Below, one piece after another: positions 1 through 10,341 of a stretch of 61,122 bases of DNA. The DNA is from Chloroflexota bacterium (GTDB lineage Bacteria; Chloroflexota; Dehalococcoidia; DSTF01; JACRBR01): positions 1 through 61,122 of the forward strand of contig JAGWOC010000011.1 in NCBI GenBank assembly GCA_028872875.1, given 5' to 3'. Each line of letters opens with the position of its first letter. The first letter of the stretch is position 1. Under the pieces are notes generated by a model. It searched no databases. It saw nothing but the letters and a program-made list of their open reading frames with translations, and was not told where the DNA came from. The translations under genes were made by a program, and so were the position numbers.

Positions 1-178
1 TATTCGGTGGATCCCGCCGTAGGCGCGCAAACCACACCAGAACGCAGAGGCGCGGTGCGCTCGAGCAGCATCGCGCCGCCGCCGGACCGGCTGTTCACCC
101 GCCAACGCCAGGAGCCGCCGGCGGGCGACGTGCTCAGGACGCTGCTCCGCGGCACGTCGCGAGCGCGCGGCGGTGGGG
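1..178. other. Left edge, no recognisable gene
   Basis: This stretch lies downstream of hisH on the minus strand and runs off the window. Short open frames exist on both strands, but none has a recognisable protein or ribosome-binding site. A next histidine gene (hisA or hisF) would be expected here in many genomes and is not visible in these bases. Confidence 0.4.
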
Positions 179-790
179 CTACACGGCCGCTAGGAAGTTC
201 TTGTACATCCGCAGCCCCAGCTCGCCGGACTTCTCGGGGTGGAACTGCGTGGCGACGATGTTGTCGCGCGCCAGGACGGACGCGAACGTCACGCCGTAAT
301 CGGTCTCGCCGATGACCACGGAGGGGTCGGCCGGCTCCGGCACGTAGCTGTGGACGAAGTAGAAGTAGCTGTCGTCGGGGATGCCCTCAAAGATGGGGTG
401 CGCGGCGCGCTGGCGCACCTGGTTCCAGCCCATGTGCGGCACCTTCTGCCCGGGCGGCAGCCGGCGCACGCGGCCCGGGATGACGCCGAGGCACGCGTGC
501 TCGCCGCCCTCCTCGCTGACGGAGAGCAGCGCTTGCTGGCCCATGCAGACGCCGAAGAACGGCCGGCCCGAGGCGATGTACGCCGTTACGGGCTCGACCA
601 TCCCGCGCTCGCGCAGGTTGCGCATGGTGTCGGCGGCGGCGCCCACGCCGGGCAGGATGAGCGCGTCGGCGTCGCGCAGGTCCGCGGGGTCGGCCGTGAC
701 CGACGGCTCGTGGCCAACGTGGGCGACGGCGCGCGAGACGCTGCGCAGGTTCCCCGCGCCGTAGTCGACGATGACGACCTTCGGCTTCAT
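179..790 (-). CDS. hisH: Imidazole glycerol phosphate synthase glutaminase subunit HisH
   Basis: HisH hydrolyses glutamine and passes ammonia to HisF, which makes imidazole glycerol phosphate and AICAR in histidine synthesis. The 203-residue product is a complete class-I glutamine amidotransferase. The oxyanion-loop motif LPGVGA is near residue 46, the nucleophile is C82 in GVCMGQ, and the other triad members are H184 and E186 in FHPEKS. The length is typical. The ATG at 790 follows a TAGACT box by 6 nt with no Shine-Dalgarno, so the mRNA is probably leaderless. It diverges from ligA. HisF is not in the window. Confidence 0.95.
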   Translation of the reverse strand: MKPKVVIVDYGAGNLRSVSRAVAHVGHEPSVTADPADLRDADALILPGVGAAADTMRNLRERGMVEPVTAYIASGRPFFGVCMGQQALLSVSEEGGEHACLGVIPGRVRRLPPGQKVPHMGWNQVRQRAAHPIFEGIPDDSYFYFVHSYVPEPADPSVVIGETDYGVTFASVLARDNIVATQFHPEKSGELGLRMYKNFLAAV

Positions 791-796
791 ACGGGA

Positions 797-802
797 AGTC
801 TA
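797..802 (-). promoter_or_regulatory. -10 box TAGACT of hisH (leaderless)
   Basis: TAGACT on the minus strand is followed by six bases (TCCCGT) and then the hisH ATG. A start site 6-7 nt after a -10 box would coincide with the A of the ATG. No clear -35 hexamer is seen. Confidence 0.55.
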
Positions 803-829
803 GCAGCCGGCGAGTCCGCCGGGCGATGA

Positions 830-2932
<2,103 letters not shown>

Positions 2933-2960
2933 TGTCCGCGCGCACAGCACGCCCCGGCGC

Positions 2961-2966
2961 TACACT
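2961..2966 (+). promoter_or_regulatory. -10 box TACACT upstream of the sulfatase-like gene
   Basis: TACACT lies 37 nt before the GTG at 3004, which also has a strong AGGAGG at 2989-2994. This would give a leader of about 30 nt. No convincing -35 is visible. Confidence 0.35.
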
Positions 2967-3003
2967 CCTCTCACCCGGCGCCAGACACAGGAGGAAGAAG
3001 ACC

Positions 3004-4308
3004 GTGCCGAACATCCGCGAGATCGCCGAGCAGTTGTGGACGGGCTCGCTCGAGTCCGCCGACGCGCACCCCGTGCACGCGCGCTTCCCGGAGGGCGACG
3101 AGATCCTCGACGGCGTGCTGTTCTACAAGGGGCTGGCCAGCGCGAACACCATCGACACCGGCGACGGGCTCGTGATGCTCGACACCGGCGCGGTCAACGA
3201 CACGAAGCCGCTGTACGATGCCGTGCGTCGCTGGCGGCCGGAGACACCGCTGGCGGGCGCGATCTTCTCGCACCACCACGTCGACCACATCTTCGGCGTG
3301 CGGCCGTTCGAGCACGAGGCGGACGAGCGCCGCTGGCCGCGGCCGGTGGTCTACGGGCACGCGCAGCTCGGGGCGAACTTCGACCGCTACAAGAAGACGA
3401 AGGGGTGGAACGGGGCGATCAACGTCCGCCAGTTCGCCCTGCCCATCGAGCGCTTCCGCTGGTTCGACGAGTACCGCTATCCGGACGTGACGTACCACGA
3501 CCGCATGAGCTTCCGCCGCGGCGGCGTGACGTTCGAGCTACACCACGCGCGCGGCGAGACCGACGACGCGACGTGGACGTGGCTGCCGGAGCGGCGGCTC
3601 CTGTTCCCCGGCGACCTGTTCATCTGGGCGGCGCCGAACGCCGGCAACCCTCAGAAGGTGCAGCGCTTCGCCGGCGACTGGGCCGCGGCGCTGCGCGAGA
3701 TGGCGGCGCTCGGGGCCGAGACGATGATCCCCGGCCACGGCATGCCGATCTTTGGCAGCGACCGCGTGCAACAGGCGCTCACCGACACGGCGGCCCTGCT
3801 GGACTCCCTGGAGTCGCAGGCGCTGGCGCTGATGAACGCCGGCGCCACGCTCGACCGCGTGCTGCACGAGGTCGAGATGCCCGAGCATCTGCTTGCGAAG
3901 CCGTACCTGCGGCCCATCTACGATCACCCGCAGTTCATCCTGCGCAACATCTGGCGGCTGTACGGGGGCTGGTACGACGGCGAGCCCGACAACCTGCTGC
4001 CGGCGCCGCGCGCGGAGCAGGCGCGCGAGTGGGTCGCGCTCGCGGGCGGGCTCGAGCGCGTGCTGGAGCGGGCGGCGGAACTACAGGCCGCGGGCGACCT
4101 GCGGTTGGCCTGCCACCTCGTCGAGTTCGCGGTGATCGCGGCGCCCGCGTCGCAGGAGGCGCACCGCCTGCGCGCCGCCATCTACGGCGCGCGGGCGGCG
4201 GGCGAGGAGTCGTCGATGTCGCGCAACATCCTCAACCACGCGGCGCTGGCCAGCGGAAAGGGCAAGCGCGACCTGGCCGGCGAGTACGGGGGCGTACCGG
4301 CGCGGTAG
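3004..4308 (+). CDS. Metallo-beta-lactamase-fold hydrolase, alkyl-sulfatase-like (cytoplasmic short form)
   Basis: The N-terminal half is a metallo-beta-lactamase fold with the zinc motif HHHVDH (HxHxDH) about 90 residues in, and a later GHG. The second half resembles the alkyl-sulfatase dimerisation domain of SdsA1/BDS1 enzymes, with the HPQFILRNIWRLYGGWYDG region and the SRNILNHA tail. That family hydrolyses alkyl sulfate esters. The 434-residue protein lacks the C-terminal SCP2-like sterol-carrier domain and any signal peptide, so it is a short, probably cytoplasmic relative and its substrate cannot be read from sequence. GTG 3004 was chosen because AGGAGG sits 9 nt upstream; an in-frame extension to 2932 has no such signal. 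Confidence 0.8.
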   Translation: MPNIREIAEQLWTGSLESADAHPVHARFPEGDEILDGVLFYKGLASANTIDTGDGLVMLDTGAVNDTKPLYDAVRRWRPETPLAGAIFSHHHVDHIFGVRPFEHEADERRWPRPVVYGHAQLGANFDRYKKTKGWNGAINVRQFALPIERFRWFDEYRYPDVTYHDRMSFRRGGVTFELHHARGETDDATWTWLPERRLLFPGDLFIWAAPNAGNPQKVQRFAGDWAAALREMAALGAETMIPGHGMPIFGSDRVQQALTDTAALLDSLESQALALMNAGATLDRVLHEVEMPEHLLAKPYLRPIYDHPQFILRNIWRLYGGWYDGEPDNLLPAPRAEQAREWVALAGGLERVLERAAELQAAGDLRLACHLVEFAVIAAPASQEAHRLRAAIYGARAAGEESSMSRNILNHAALASGKGKRDLAGEYGGVPAR

Positions 4309-4415
4309 GGCATCCAGCGCATCGCGCATGGCAGCGCATGGCACCGGCACCGCTGGGCCTCCCGTCAGCCTCCCGACAAACGACCTGGAGCGGAGCCGCC
4401 GCCGGCTGCACCTCT

Positions 4416-4448
4416 GCGGCGCCAAGCGGGCGCGCCCGAGGGCGCCGC
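4416..4448. terminator. GC-rich hairpin between convergent genes
   Basis: GCGGCGCC (4416-4423) is perfectly complementary to GGCGCCGC (4441-4448), with a further palindrome GGGCGCGCCC inside the loop. It lies in the 181-bp gap between the sulfatase-like gene and the convergent HD-GYP gene. It could end both transcripts, but no U-tract follows. Confidence 0.3.
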
Positions 4449-4489
4449 TCCACCCGACTTCCGACGTCCTCCCCGTCCGGCGCCCTGCG

Positions 4490-6235
4490 CTACGCCGCCG
4501 GCTGGGCTTCGTCCTCGGGCGCCAAGCCGGCGTCGTGGGCGATGTGGTCGCGCGAGATCGGGTGGGGTGCGCGCGCCTGCAGGTGCGGCTTCGACGCCAT
4601 GAGCTCCTCGAACGCGACGACGACGAGCGGGTCGAACTGGGTGCCGCTGTTGTCGCGGACCTCGTCCATTGCCTCTTCGTGGCTCATCGCCTTGCGGTAC
4701 GGCCGGTCCGAGGTCATGGCGTCGTAGGAATCGACGATCGAGAAGATGCGCGCGTCGAGCGGGATCTTGTCGCCGACCAGTCCGAACGGGTAGCCGGCGC
4801 CGTCGTAGCGCTCGTGGTGGTAGAGCAGGATCGGCAGCGCGCCTTCGAGGAAGCCGACCTTCCCGACCATGACGCCTGCCAGGAGCGGATGCTTCCGCAT
4901 CGCCTCCCATTCGAGCTCGTTGAGCTCCTTGGGCTTCTTCAGCACGGCATCGGGCACGCCGATCTTGCCAACGTCGTGCAGGAGCGCTCCGCGCTCCATA
5001 TCGACGAGCGCCGCTTCCGGGATCTCCATCTGGCGCGCGAGGTGGGCGGTGAGCTTCGCGACGCGCTCGCAGTGGCCTTCGGTCGCGTCGTCCTTCGTAT
5101 CGAGCGCGGCCATCAGCACCTTGAGGGTCGTGTCGTACGACATCTCCAGCTCGTCGGCGTACGAGCGCACCTTGGCAAAGAGGAGCGCCTGTTCGACGAC
5201 CATGACGGCCTGGTCCGCGAGCTCCTCGACGAGCCGGACGTCGGTGCTCGCGTAGCGTGTGCCCGCGGACGAGCGGATGAACGCCAGGGCGCCGATCACG
5301 CGGTCGCGGAGTGACATCGGCACGCAGAGGAGCATCGCGCGGCCATCGCTGCCCAGATCGACGCCAAAGGCCTGCGAGCAGGCTGCCAGCGGCTGGGCGC
5401 TGACGATCGTGGAGTTGGTGGCGACGCAGCGGCGCATGAACCACTCGTCGATCGCGCGCTGGTGCTGGTCCTCCTGGCCCTTCAGCGCGTCGTAGCTGGC
5501 ACGCAGGACCAGGTCGCCGGTGTCCGCGTCGAAGAGGGCGAGGAAGCCGTAGTCCGCCCGCGCCAGCAGCGCGCCGTCGTGCGTGATCTGCGCGGCGACC
5601 TCGTGGAAGTCGAGCGAGGCGCGCAGCTCCTGCCCGCGCGTGTACATGAAGGCGAGCCGCGAATGCTGGCGCGCCCAGCGGCGCAAGCTCAGCCAGAACA
5701 CCGCCTGCGTCAGCGCGAAGGTAAGCAGCGCCACGACGGCGGTAAACGTCATGACCTCGTCCTGCAGGGCGCCTGTTGCCTGGTCGATGGGCGCTGCCGC
5801 CCGGTCGATTTCGACCGCGTAGTTCGGACCGTCGAGGTAGGTGGCGAACACCGGCTGACCGTCGGCAGCGCTGAAGCGCGCGGAGGCGCGGCCACCGGGC
5901 GTAACGCCCGCGGGCATCGCCGCGCCGCGGTCCAGGACGAGGTTGCCGCCGGACCAGACGCGCACGGCGAGCACGTCACCGGCGATGAACGGCAGGACGG
6001 CGTCGGCGCTGGCGCGCAGGTCGGCAGCCGTCAGGTTGCCGGACTTGCCGCCATCGAGCGCCGCCTGCACCGGGGTGGCGACGAGCGAGCGCGTGGCGCG
6101 TGCGGCGCTGGCGGTCTCTGCCCTGGCAATGAGGGCGCGGGCCACCAGGATGTAGCCGGCCGCGATCACGACGACCAACAGCAGGCTCAGGATCGCAAAG
6201 CGCAGATGGGCCCTCGACGGTGATTCGGAGCGCAT
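4490..6235 (-). CDS. Membrane-anchored GAF/HD-GYP cyclic-di-GMP phosphodiesterase
   Basis: HD-GYP proteins hydrolyse the second messenger cyclic di-GMP. The 581-residue product has an N-terminal membrane helix (about residues 13-34), an extracytoplasmic sensor of about 120 residues and a second helix (about 150-175). A GAF-like domain precedes the C-terminal HD-GYP domain, which has H388, the HD pair 420-421 in HDVGKIG, HH 473-474 and a DGAGYP signature. All expected metal ligands seem present, so it should be active. ATG 6235 was chosen because the hydrophobic N-terminus begins there; the upstream open frame is only the shadow of larE. No partner regulator is adjacent. Confidence 0.88.
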   Translation of the reverse strand: MRSESPSRAHLRFAILSLLLVVVIAAGYILVARALIARAETASAARATRSLVATPVQAALDGGKSGNLTAADLRASADAVLPFIAGDVLAVRVWSGGNLVLDRGAAMPAGVTPGGRASARFSAADGQPVFATYLDGPNYAVEIDRAAAPIDQATGALQDEVMTFTAVVALLTFALTQAVFWLSLRRWARQHSRLAFMYTRGQELRASLDFHEVAAQITHDGALLARADYGFLALFDADTGDLVLRASYDALKGQEDQHQRAIDEWFMRRCVATNSTIVSAQPLAACSQAFGVDLGSDGRAMLLCVPMSLRDRVIGALAFIRSSAGTRYASTDVRLVEELADQAVMVVEQALLFAKVRSYADELEMSYDTTLKVLMAALDTKDDATEGHCERVAKLTAHLARQMEIPEAALVDMERGALLHDVGKIGVPDAVLKKPKELNELEWEAMRKHPLLAGVMVGKVGFLEGALPILLYHHERYDGAGYPFGLVGDKIPLDARIFSIVDSYDAMTSDRPYRKAMSHEEAMDEVRDNSGTQFDPLVVVAFEELMASKPHLQARAPHPISRDHIAHDAGLAPEDEAQPAA

Positions 6236-6415
6236 AGCCCTCGCTTCAGCAGGCGGCTGGCCTCTCGTTGTGTATCGGCCGCGCGGCGGGTGTGCTGTAG
6301 GATCTCCTGCTCGTTTCGCGGCTTTGGTTAGGGCTTGCGCGGCGGAGGCGACGTTGCTCGACCCCAGTGCGGCGCGGGGCGCCCGTGCGTCGGTGGCCGG
6401 CCGCGCGCGGGCTGG

Positions 6416-6421
6416 TATAGT
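6416..6421 (+). promoter_or_regulatory. -10 box TATAGT of larE (leaderless)
   Basis: TATAGT is followed by exactly six bases (GACCGC) and the larE ATG at 6428, with no Shine-Dalgarno. This gives an expected transcription start at the A of ATG. Confidence 0.55.
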
Positions 6422-6427
6422 GACCGC

Positions 6428-7270
6428 ATGCAACAGAAGCTGGACGCGCTGCACGGCATCCTGCGGGAGATGGGCTCGGTGATCGTGGCATTCTCGGCCG
6501 GCGTCGACAGCACGCTCGTAGCCGCCGCTGCTGCCGACGCGCTCGGCGCACGCGCCGTCGCCGTGACGGGCGTCTCGCCCTCCGTCCCGGAGACCGAGGT
6601 CGAAGAGGCGAAGGAGTTGGCGGCGCGGATCGGCATCCGCCACGTGCTGCTGGGCACGTCGGAGATGGATCGGCCCGGTTATGTCGAGAACACGCCGCTG
6701 CGCTGCTACCACTGCAAGACCGAGCTGTACTCGGTGCTCGAGGCGATGGCGCAGCGTGAGGGCTACGCCTGGGTCGCCGACGGCTGCAACGTGGACGACC
6801 TGGGGGATCACCGCCCGGGGCGGGTGGCAGCCCGCGAGCACCGGGTGCGCAGCCCGCTCATCGAAGCCGGGCTGACCAAGGCCGAGATCCGCGAGCTGTC
6901 GAAGGCGCGCGGCCTGCCGACGTGGGACAAGCCGGCGATGGCGTGCCTGTCCTCCCGCATCCCCTACGGCACCCCGGTGACGGTCGAGGCGCTCGACCGG
7001 ATCGGCGCGGCGGAGGCGTTCCTGCGCGGCCTCGGCCTGCGGCAACTCCGCGTGCGGCACCACAGCGAGGTCGCACGCATCGAGGTCGAACCGCAGGACC
7101 TGCCGGCGGTGGTCGCGCAGCGCGAGCGGATCGTCCGGCGGTTCAAGAACCTGGGCTACAAGTACGTGACGCTGGACCTCGCGGGCTTCCGCAGCGGCAG
7201 CATGAACGAGGGGCTGCTGACGGCTGCGCCGTCAGCACAGCAGACAACAAACAGCAGACAGCAGACGTAG
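6428..7270 (+). CDS. larE: ATP-dependent sacrificial sulfur transferase LarE
   Basis: LarE adenylates pyridinium-3,5-biscarboxylic acid mononucleotide and inserts sulfur for the nickel-pincer cofactor of lactate racemase and relatives. The 280-residue product has the PP-loop SAGVDS (residues 23-28). C173 in KPAMACLSSRIPYG is at the place of the cysteine that Lactobacillus LarE sacrifices. LarB, LarC and LarA are not nearby. The last codons (from about 7223, ending TNSRQQT) lie inside the first copy of a 132-bp tandem repeat, so the extreme C-terminus was probably altered by the duplication. The nickel transporter at 37.7 kb may be functionally related. Confidence 0.85.
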   Translation: MQQKLDALHGILREMGSVIVAFSAGVDSTLVAAAAADALGARAVAVTGVSPSVPETEVEEAKELAARIGIRHVLLGTSEMDRPGYVENTPLRCYHCKTELYSVLEAMAQREGYAWVADGCNVDDLGDHRPGRVAAREHRVRSPLIEAGLTKAEIRELSKARGLPTWDKPAMACLSSRIPYGTPVTVEALDRIGAAEAFLRGLGLRQLRVRHHSEVARIEVEPQDLPAVVAQRERIVRRFKNLGYKYVTLDLAGFRSGSMNEGLLTAAPSAQQTTNSRQQT

Positions 7271-7618
7271 CCGCGGCGCTTCAGCTCCGCCCGCGCCACA
7301 CACCCCTCAGCGCAGATCCTTCACCATCAGATGCACGCCCGCCGTGCCAGTCCGGCTGCGCCGTCAGCACAGCAGACAACAAACAGCAGACAGCAGACGT
7401 AGCGGCGGCGCTTCAGCTCCGCCCGCGCCACACACCCCTCAGCACAGATCCTTCGCCATCAGATGCACGCCCGCCGTGCCAGTCCGGCTGCGCCGTCAGC
7501 ACAGCAGACAACAAGCAGCAGACAGCAGGCGTAGTCGCGGCGCTTCAGCTCCGCCCGCGCCACAAACCCCTCAGCACAGATCCTTCGCCATCAGATGCAC
7601 GCCCGCCGTGCCAGTCCG
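7223..7618. repeat. Three tandem copies of a 132-bp unit
   Basis: Units start at 7223, 7355 and 7487, each 132 bp and differing at only a few bases. The unit begins inside the 3' end of larE with a CAG-rich stretch and ends with the 3' coding end of the convergent acetyltransferase. Each copy therefore carries the codons for its last residues (GVHLMAKDLC). The triplication fills the whole gap between the two genes. Near identity suggests recent amplification by slippage or unequal exchange. Confidence 0.9.
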
Positions 7619-8224
7619 GCGCTCTTCACGCGGGTCGGTACGGGTCGCGGCGATCCGGTAGCCTTCGCGCTCGTACAGCCGGCGCGCCGGGTTCGTGGTG
7701 ACCGTGTGCAACGCCATGCGCGTGAAGCCCCGCGCCCGCGCGGCGGCCTCCGCTTGCGCGAGGAGCGCGCGCCCGATGCCGCGATTGCGGAAGCGCGCGT
7801 CGACAGAGACCTCGGCCACGTAATACGCGTCCTTCGGCGCGGGCGCCCAGAGCCGCTGCATCCGGAAGGCGCGTATCGCCACCGGCAGCCAGCCCGCGGG
7901 CCCGAAGATCGTCATCGCCAGCAGAGGTGCCGCGGCGAGCGTGCGGAGCTGCACGATGCGCCGGCGGTGCTGCGTCCCGGCGCGCGCGACGAGCACGCCG
8001 GCCACCTGGCCATCGGCCTCGGCGACAAGCGTGTTCCGCCAGCGCCCGGGTTGCTCGCCCAGGATGAGCATGGCGGTGCTCCAGCGCCACGTCTGCTCGT
8101 CCGTGATCGGTGAGAATCCGTGGTCGGGCGAGCGCGTGAACAGCAGGTCGCTGATCCGGGCGAGATCGTCCACCCGCGCGCGGCGAATGACTAACTTGTC
8201 AGCCGATTCGCCCTGCTCGCCCAC
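7571..8224 (-). CDS. GNAT-family N-acetyltransferase
   Basis: The product (217 residues from GTG 8224) carries the GNAT core. The acetyl-CoA-binding motif A is FRNRGIGRALL, and NPARRLYEREGY is the usual C-terminal strand/helix. Before motif A there is an unusual hydrophobic insertion (LAAAPLLAMTIFGPAGWLP), possibly a membrane-associating segment. Substrate is unknown. GTG 8224 is favoured by a GGAG just upstream; the longer frame to 8317 has no support. Its 3' end lies within the third copy of the 132-bp repeat. Confidence 0.72.
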   Translation of the reverse strand: MGEQGESADKLVIRRARVDDLARISDLLFTRSPDHGFSPITDEQTWRWSTAMLILGEQPGRWRNTLVAEADGQVAGVLVARAGTQHRRRIVQLRTLAAAPLLAMTIFGPAGWLPVAIRAFRMQRLWAPAPKDAYYVAEVSVDARFRNRGIGRALLAQAEAAARARGFTRMALHTVTTNPARRLYEREGYRIAATRTDPREERRTGTAGVHLMAKDLC

Positions 8225-8332
8225 ACACTCTCCGTTCGCCGTGTCCACGCCCCTGCATCGCGAGCGCCGTGCCGCCGCAGATCCCGTCTCCCATCGCCAC
8301 GCGCCGGTCACCAACATCCAACATCCGAGCCT

Positions 8333-9778
8333 CTACCACGCCCCCCAGTAGATCGGGTTGGTGAGCGCGTGCACGACCTCGCCGCGGTCGGGGCGACCGC
8401 GGAAGCCGCGCACCTCCGCGCGGAGGTAGCCCTTGCCCTCGAGCCGCAGATCGAACTCGCTGTCGTGCTCCTCCGTCTCCGGCGTGATCTCGCGCACGAG
8501 GCCCTCGCGGCCGATGAGGCGGATGTGTTTGCCTTCAGGGCCGCGGTAGGTTACGTGGAAGCGCACCGCGCGGTCCGCGGGCGCATCGATGCGGTCGCCG
8601 GGCAGCGCCTCGAAGACGCCGTCGCCATCGGCATCGGCGCGCAGCTCGAGGAACGGCCCGGCCGGCGCCTCGGAGATGAAGACGTGGCCGGCGGCGACGG
8701 CGTCGAGCACCCCGCGCTCGCTGAGCGGACCCTCGACGTACACCCACGAGCACGGTTCGCCGGGGCCGTTCGGCTGCGTCATCTTCGCGGGCGGCACGCA
8801 GTGCGAATCGCTGCCGCCGACCGCGACCATGCGCTGGCCGCCGCGCAGGTGCGCCACCCAGCGCTCGAGCGCGGGCTCGTTGAACCAGCGCCAGGGAGCG
8901 TTCCAGACTTCGACCGCCTGGTAGCTCTGAACGGACGGGTGCAGCCAGGGGATCGGCGAGTCTGGATGGTTGATCGAGAACATCGAGCCGCGCCGGTTCG
9001 CGTCCTCGACGAGCCTCTGCACCTTCTCGCTGTCGCTGCCGCGGAAGTCGATCCATCCGTCGAGCCCCCAGACGTTGGCGTGACCGCCGTACATCGTGAT
9101 CTCTTCGCCGGCGATGAGCAGCGGCGCCGCGCCGGTGTTGAGGCGCGCCAGGTCGTCCCAGTGGCTGATCGTGTTGTGGTCGGTGAGGGCGAAGTAGTCG
9201 AGTCCGACGCGGCGGGTGTAGTCGATGATCTCGTCGACGGTGTTGGCACCGTCGCTGTGCTCGCTGTGCGCGTGGAGGTCGCCGCGATACCAGCGGCCGC
9301 CGGCGCCATCCGAGCCGCCGGCGACGACCGGGCGCTTCTCGCCGCCGGGCAGCGGGACGCCGCTGGTCTCCTGTGGGGGCGCGAGCACGTCGACCTCGAC
9401 CTCGATATTGACGCGCCAGCGCACGGTGGGGTCGTCGATCTTCGAACAGCCGAAGACGATCGTCCACTCGCCGGGTTGGAGCGGCCCGCGCAGGTAGCCC
9501 GGGGTCGCCGCGCGCGGCTCGACGAAGAAGGCGGTGCGGGCGCCGCCGCTCCAGCCGCGGAAGCCGCCCGTCAGGAAATCGGCGCCGCGCGCGTCGAAGA
9601 CGCCGATATCGATGTTGTTGCCGGGGTGCGTCTCCTGCGCGCCCTGCACCTGGTTTTCGTAGTGGTAGTTGACGTCGAGGCGGCGCGCGCCGGCAGGCAT
9701 CTCAAACGGCACGTAGACGTACTGTTCCCGCACGGCCTCCGGCGTCACGACGCCTTCGAGCCGGATCTTGTGCCGCAT
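8333..9778 (-). CDS. PHP-domain metallohydrolase (CehA/McbA-like)
   Basis: The 481-residue product has an N-terminal beta-rich region (about 1-160), then a PHP metal-dependent phosphoesterase domain starting at YRGDLHAHSEHSDG. Further ligand motifs are LTDHNT, AGEEI, NHPD and GGSDSH. This order is typical of CehA/McbA-family hydrolases, which act on carbamate or phosphoester substrates. No signal peptide is evident. ATG 9778 was preferred over an upstream in-frame extension because a GAAAGG-type ribosome-binding site and a -10 box lie just before it. The real substrate is unknown. Confidence 0.75.
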   Translation of the reverse strand: MRHKIRLEGVVTPEAVREQYVYVPFEMPAGARRLDVNYHYENQVQGAQETHPGNNIDIGVFDARGADFLTGGFRGWSGGARTAFFVEPRAATPGYLRGPLQPGEWTIVFGCSKIDDPTVRWRVNIEVEVDVLAPPQETSGVPLPGGEKRPVVAGGSDGAGGRWYRGDLHAHSEHSDGANTVDEIIDYTRRVGLDYFALTDHNTISHWDDLARLNTGAAPLLIAGEEITMYGGHANVWGLDGWIDFRGSDSEKVQRLVEDANRRGSMFSINHPDSPIPWLHPSVQSYQAVEVWNAPWRWFNEPALERWVAHLRGGQRMVAVGGSDSHCVPPAKMTQPNGPGEPCSWVYVEGPLSERGVLDAVAAGHVFISEAPAGPFLELRADADGDGVFEALPGDRIDAPADRAVRFHVTYRGPEGKHIRLIGREGLVREITPETEEHDSEFDLRLEGKGYLRAEVRGFRGRPDRGEVVHALTNPIYWGAW

Positions 9779-9818
9779 CTGGCTGGCCTTTCGTCCACGG
9801 CGACGGTGTACGCAGCGA

Positions 9819-9824
9819 AGTATA
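9819..9824 (-). promoter_or_regulatory. -10 box TATACT of the PHP-domain gene
   Basis: TATACT on the minus strand lies about 40 nt before the ATG at 9778, giving a leader of roughly 35 nt that contains the ribosome-binding site. It lies in the short region shared with the divergent PPOX-type gene. Confidence 0.4.
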
Positions 9825-9875
9825 GGCGCCGCCGGCCGTGGGACAACGGCGCACGGCGCCATACCCATGAGCCGC

Positions 9876-9881
9876 TACAAT
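9876..9881 (+). promoter_or_regulatory. -10 box TACAAT of the PPOX-type gene (leaderless)
   Basis: TACAAT is followed by six bases (CCCGGC) and ATG 9888. This argues that translation starts at 9888 rather than at the in-frame ATG 9867 that precedes the box. Confidence 0.5.
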
Positions 9882-9887
9882 CCCGGC

Positions 9888-10295
9888 ATGCGCCTCACCC
9901 GCGCGGAGATCGCGCAGTTCCTCGATGAGCCTCACACCCTGGTCCTCGCCACGCTGCGGCGGGACGGCTGGCCGCAGATGACCACGGTCTGGTACCGCTG
10001 GGACGGTGAGGCGTTCTGGATCTCGACCGACCGTAGCCGCGCGAAGTACCACAACATCGAGCGCGATCCGCGCGTCACCGCACTCGTCGACGCGCCGTCG
10101 CGCGAGGCTTCGGTGGTGGCCTATGGCCGCGCCGAGGTCGTCGCGCGCGGAGCCGCGGCTGACGAAGGCGCGCTGCAGATCGTCGCGCGGTACGTCGAAA
10201 ATCCGCGGGCGTACTTGGATGCACGAGGGGACGGCGCGCGTGTGCTCATTCGCATCAGGCCCGAGAAGCTCGTATCGTGGAAGCTCGAAGGATGA
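9888..10295 (+). CDS. PPOX-class split-barrel flavin/F420-dependent protein
   Basis: The 135-residue product is a single split beta-barrel domain of the pyridoxamine-5'-phosphate-oxidase-like superfamily, with LVLATLRRDGWPQMTTVWY near the N-terminus and an IRPEKLVSW C-terminal strand. Members bind FMN or F420 and reduce varied substrates; the exact cofactor and substrate cannot be assigned. The leaderless promoter supports the ATG at 9888, while the alternative ATG 9867 would add seven residues. The YqeK-like gene follows 46 bp downstream and may be cotranscribed. Confidence 0.7.
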   Translation: MRLTRAEIAQFLDEPHTLVLATLRRDGWPQMTTVWYRWDGEAFWISTDRSRAKYHNIERDPRVTALVDAPSREASVVAYGRAEVVARGAAADEGALQIVARYVENPRAYLDARGDGARVLIRIRPEKLVSWKLEG

Positions 10296-10341
10296 TGCAC
10301 ATCACACGGACGCCGTTGGCAGACCCCCCAAGACGCCCCCG

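Noticed and set aside
6236-7063. N-terminal extension of the HD-GYP frame to 857 codons
   Set aside because: The added segment is the antisense of larE; the membrane helix and good start lie at 6235.
7223-7618. 132-bp repeats as a CRISPR array
   Set aside because: Units are identical through their full length with no unique spacers, too long, and no cas genes are present.
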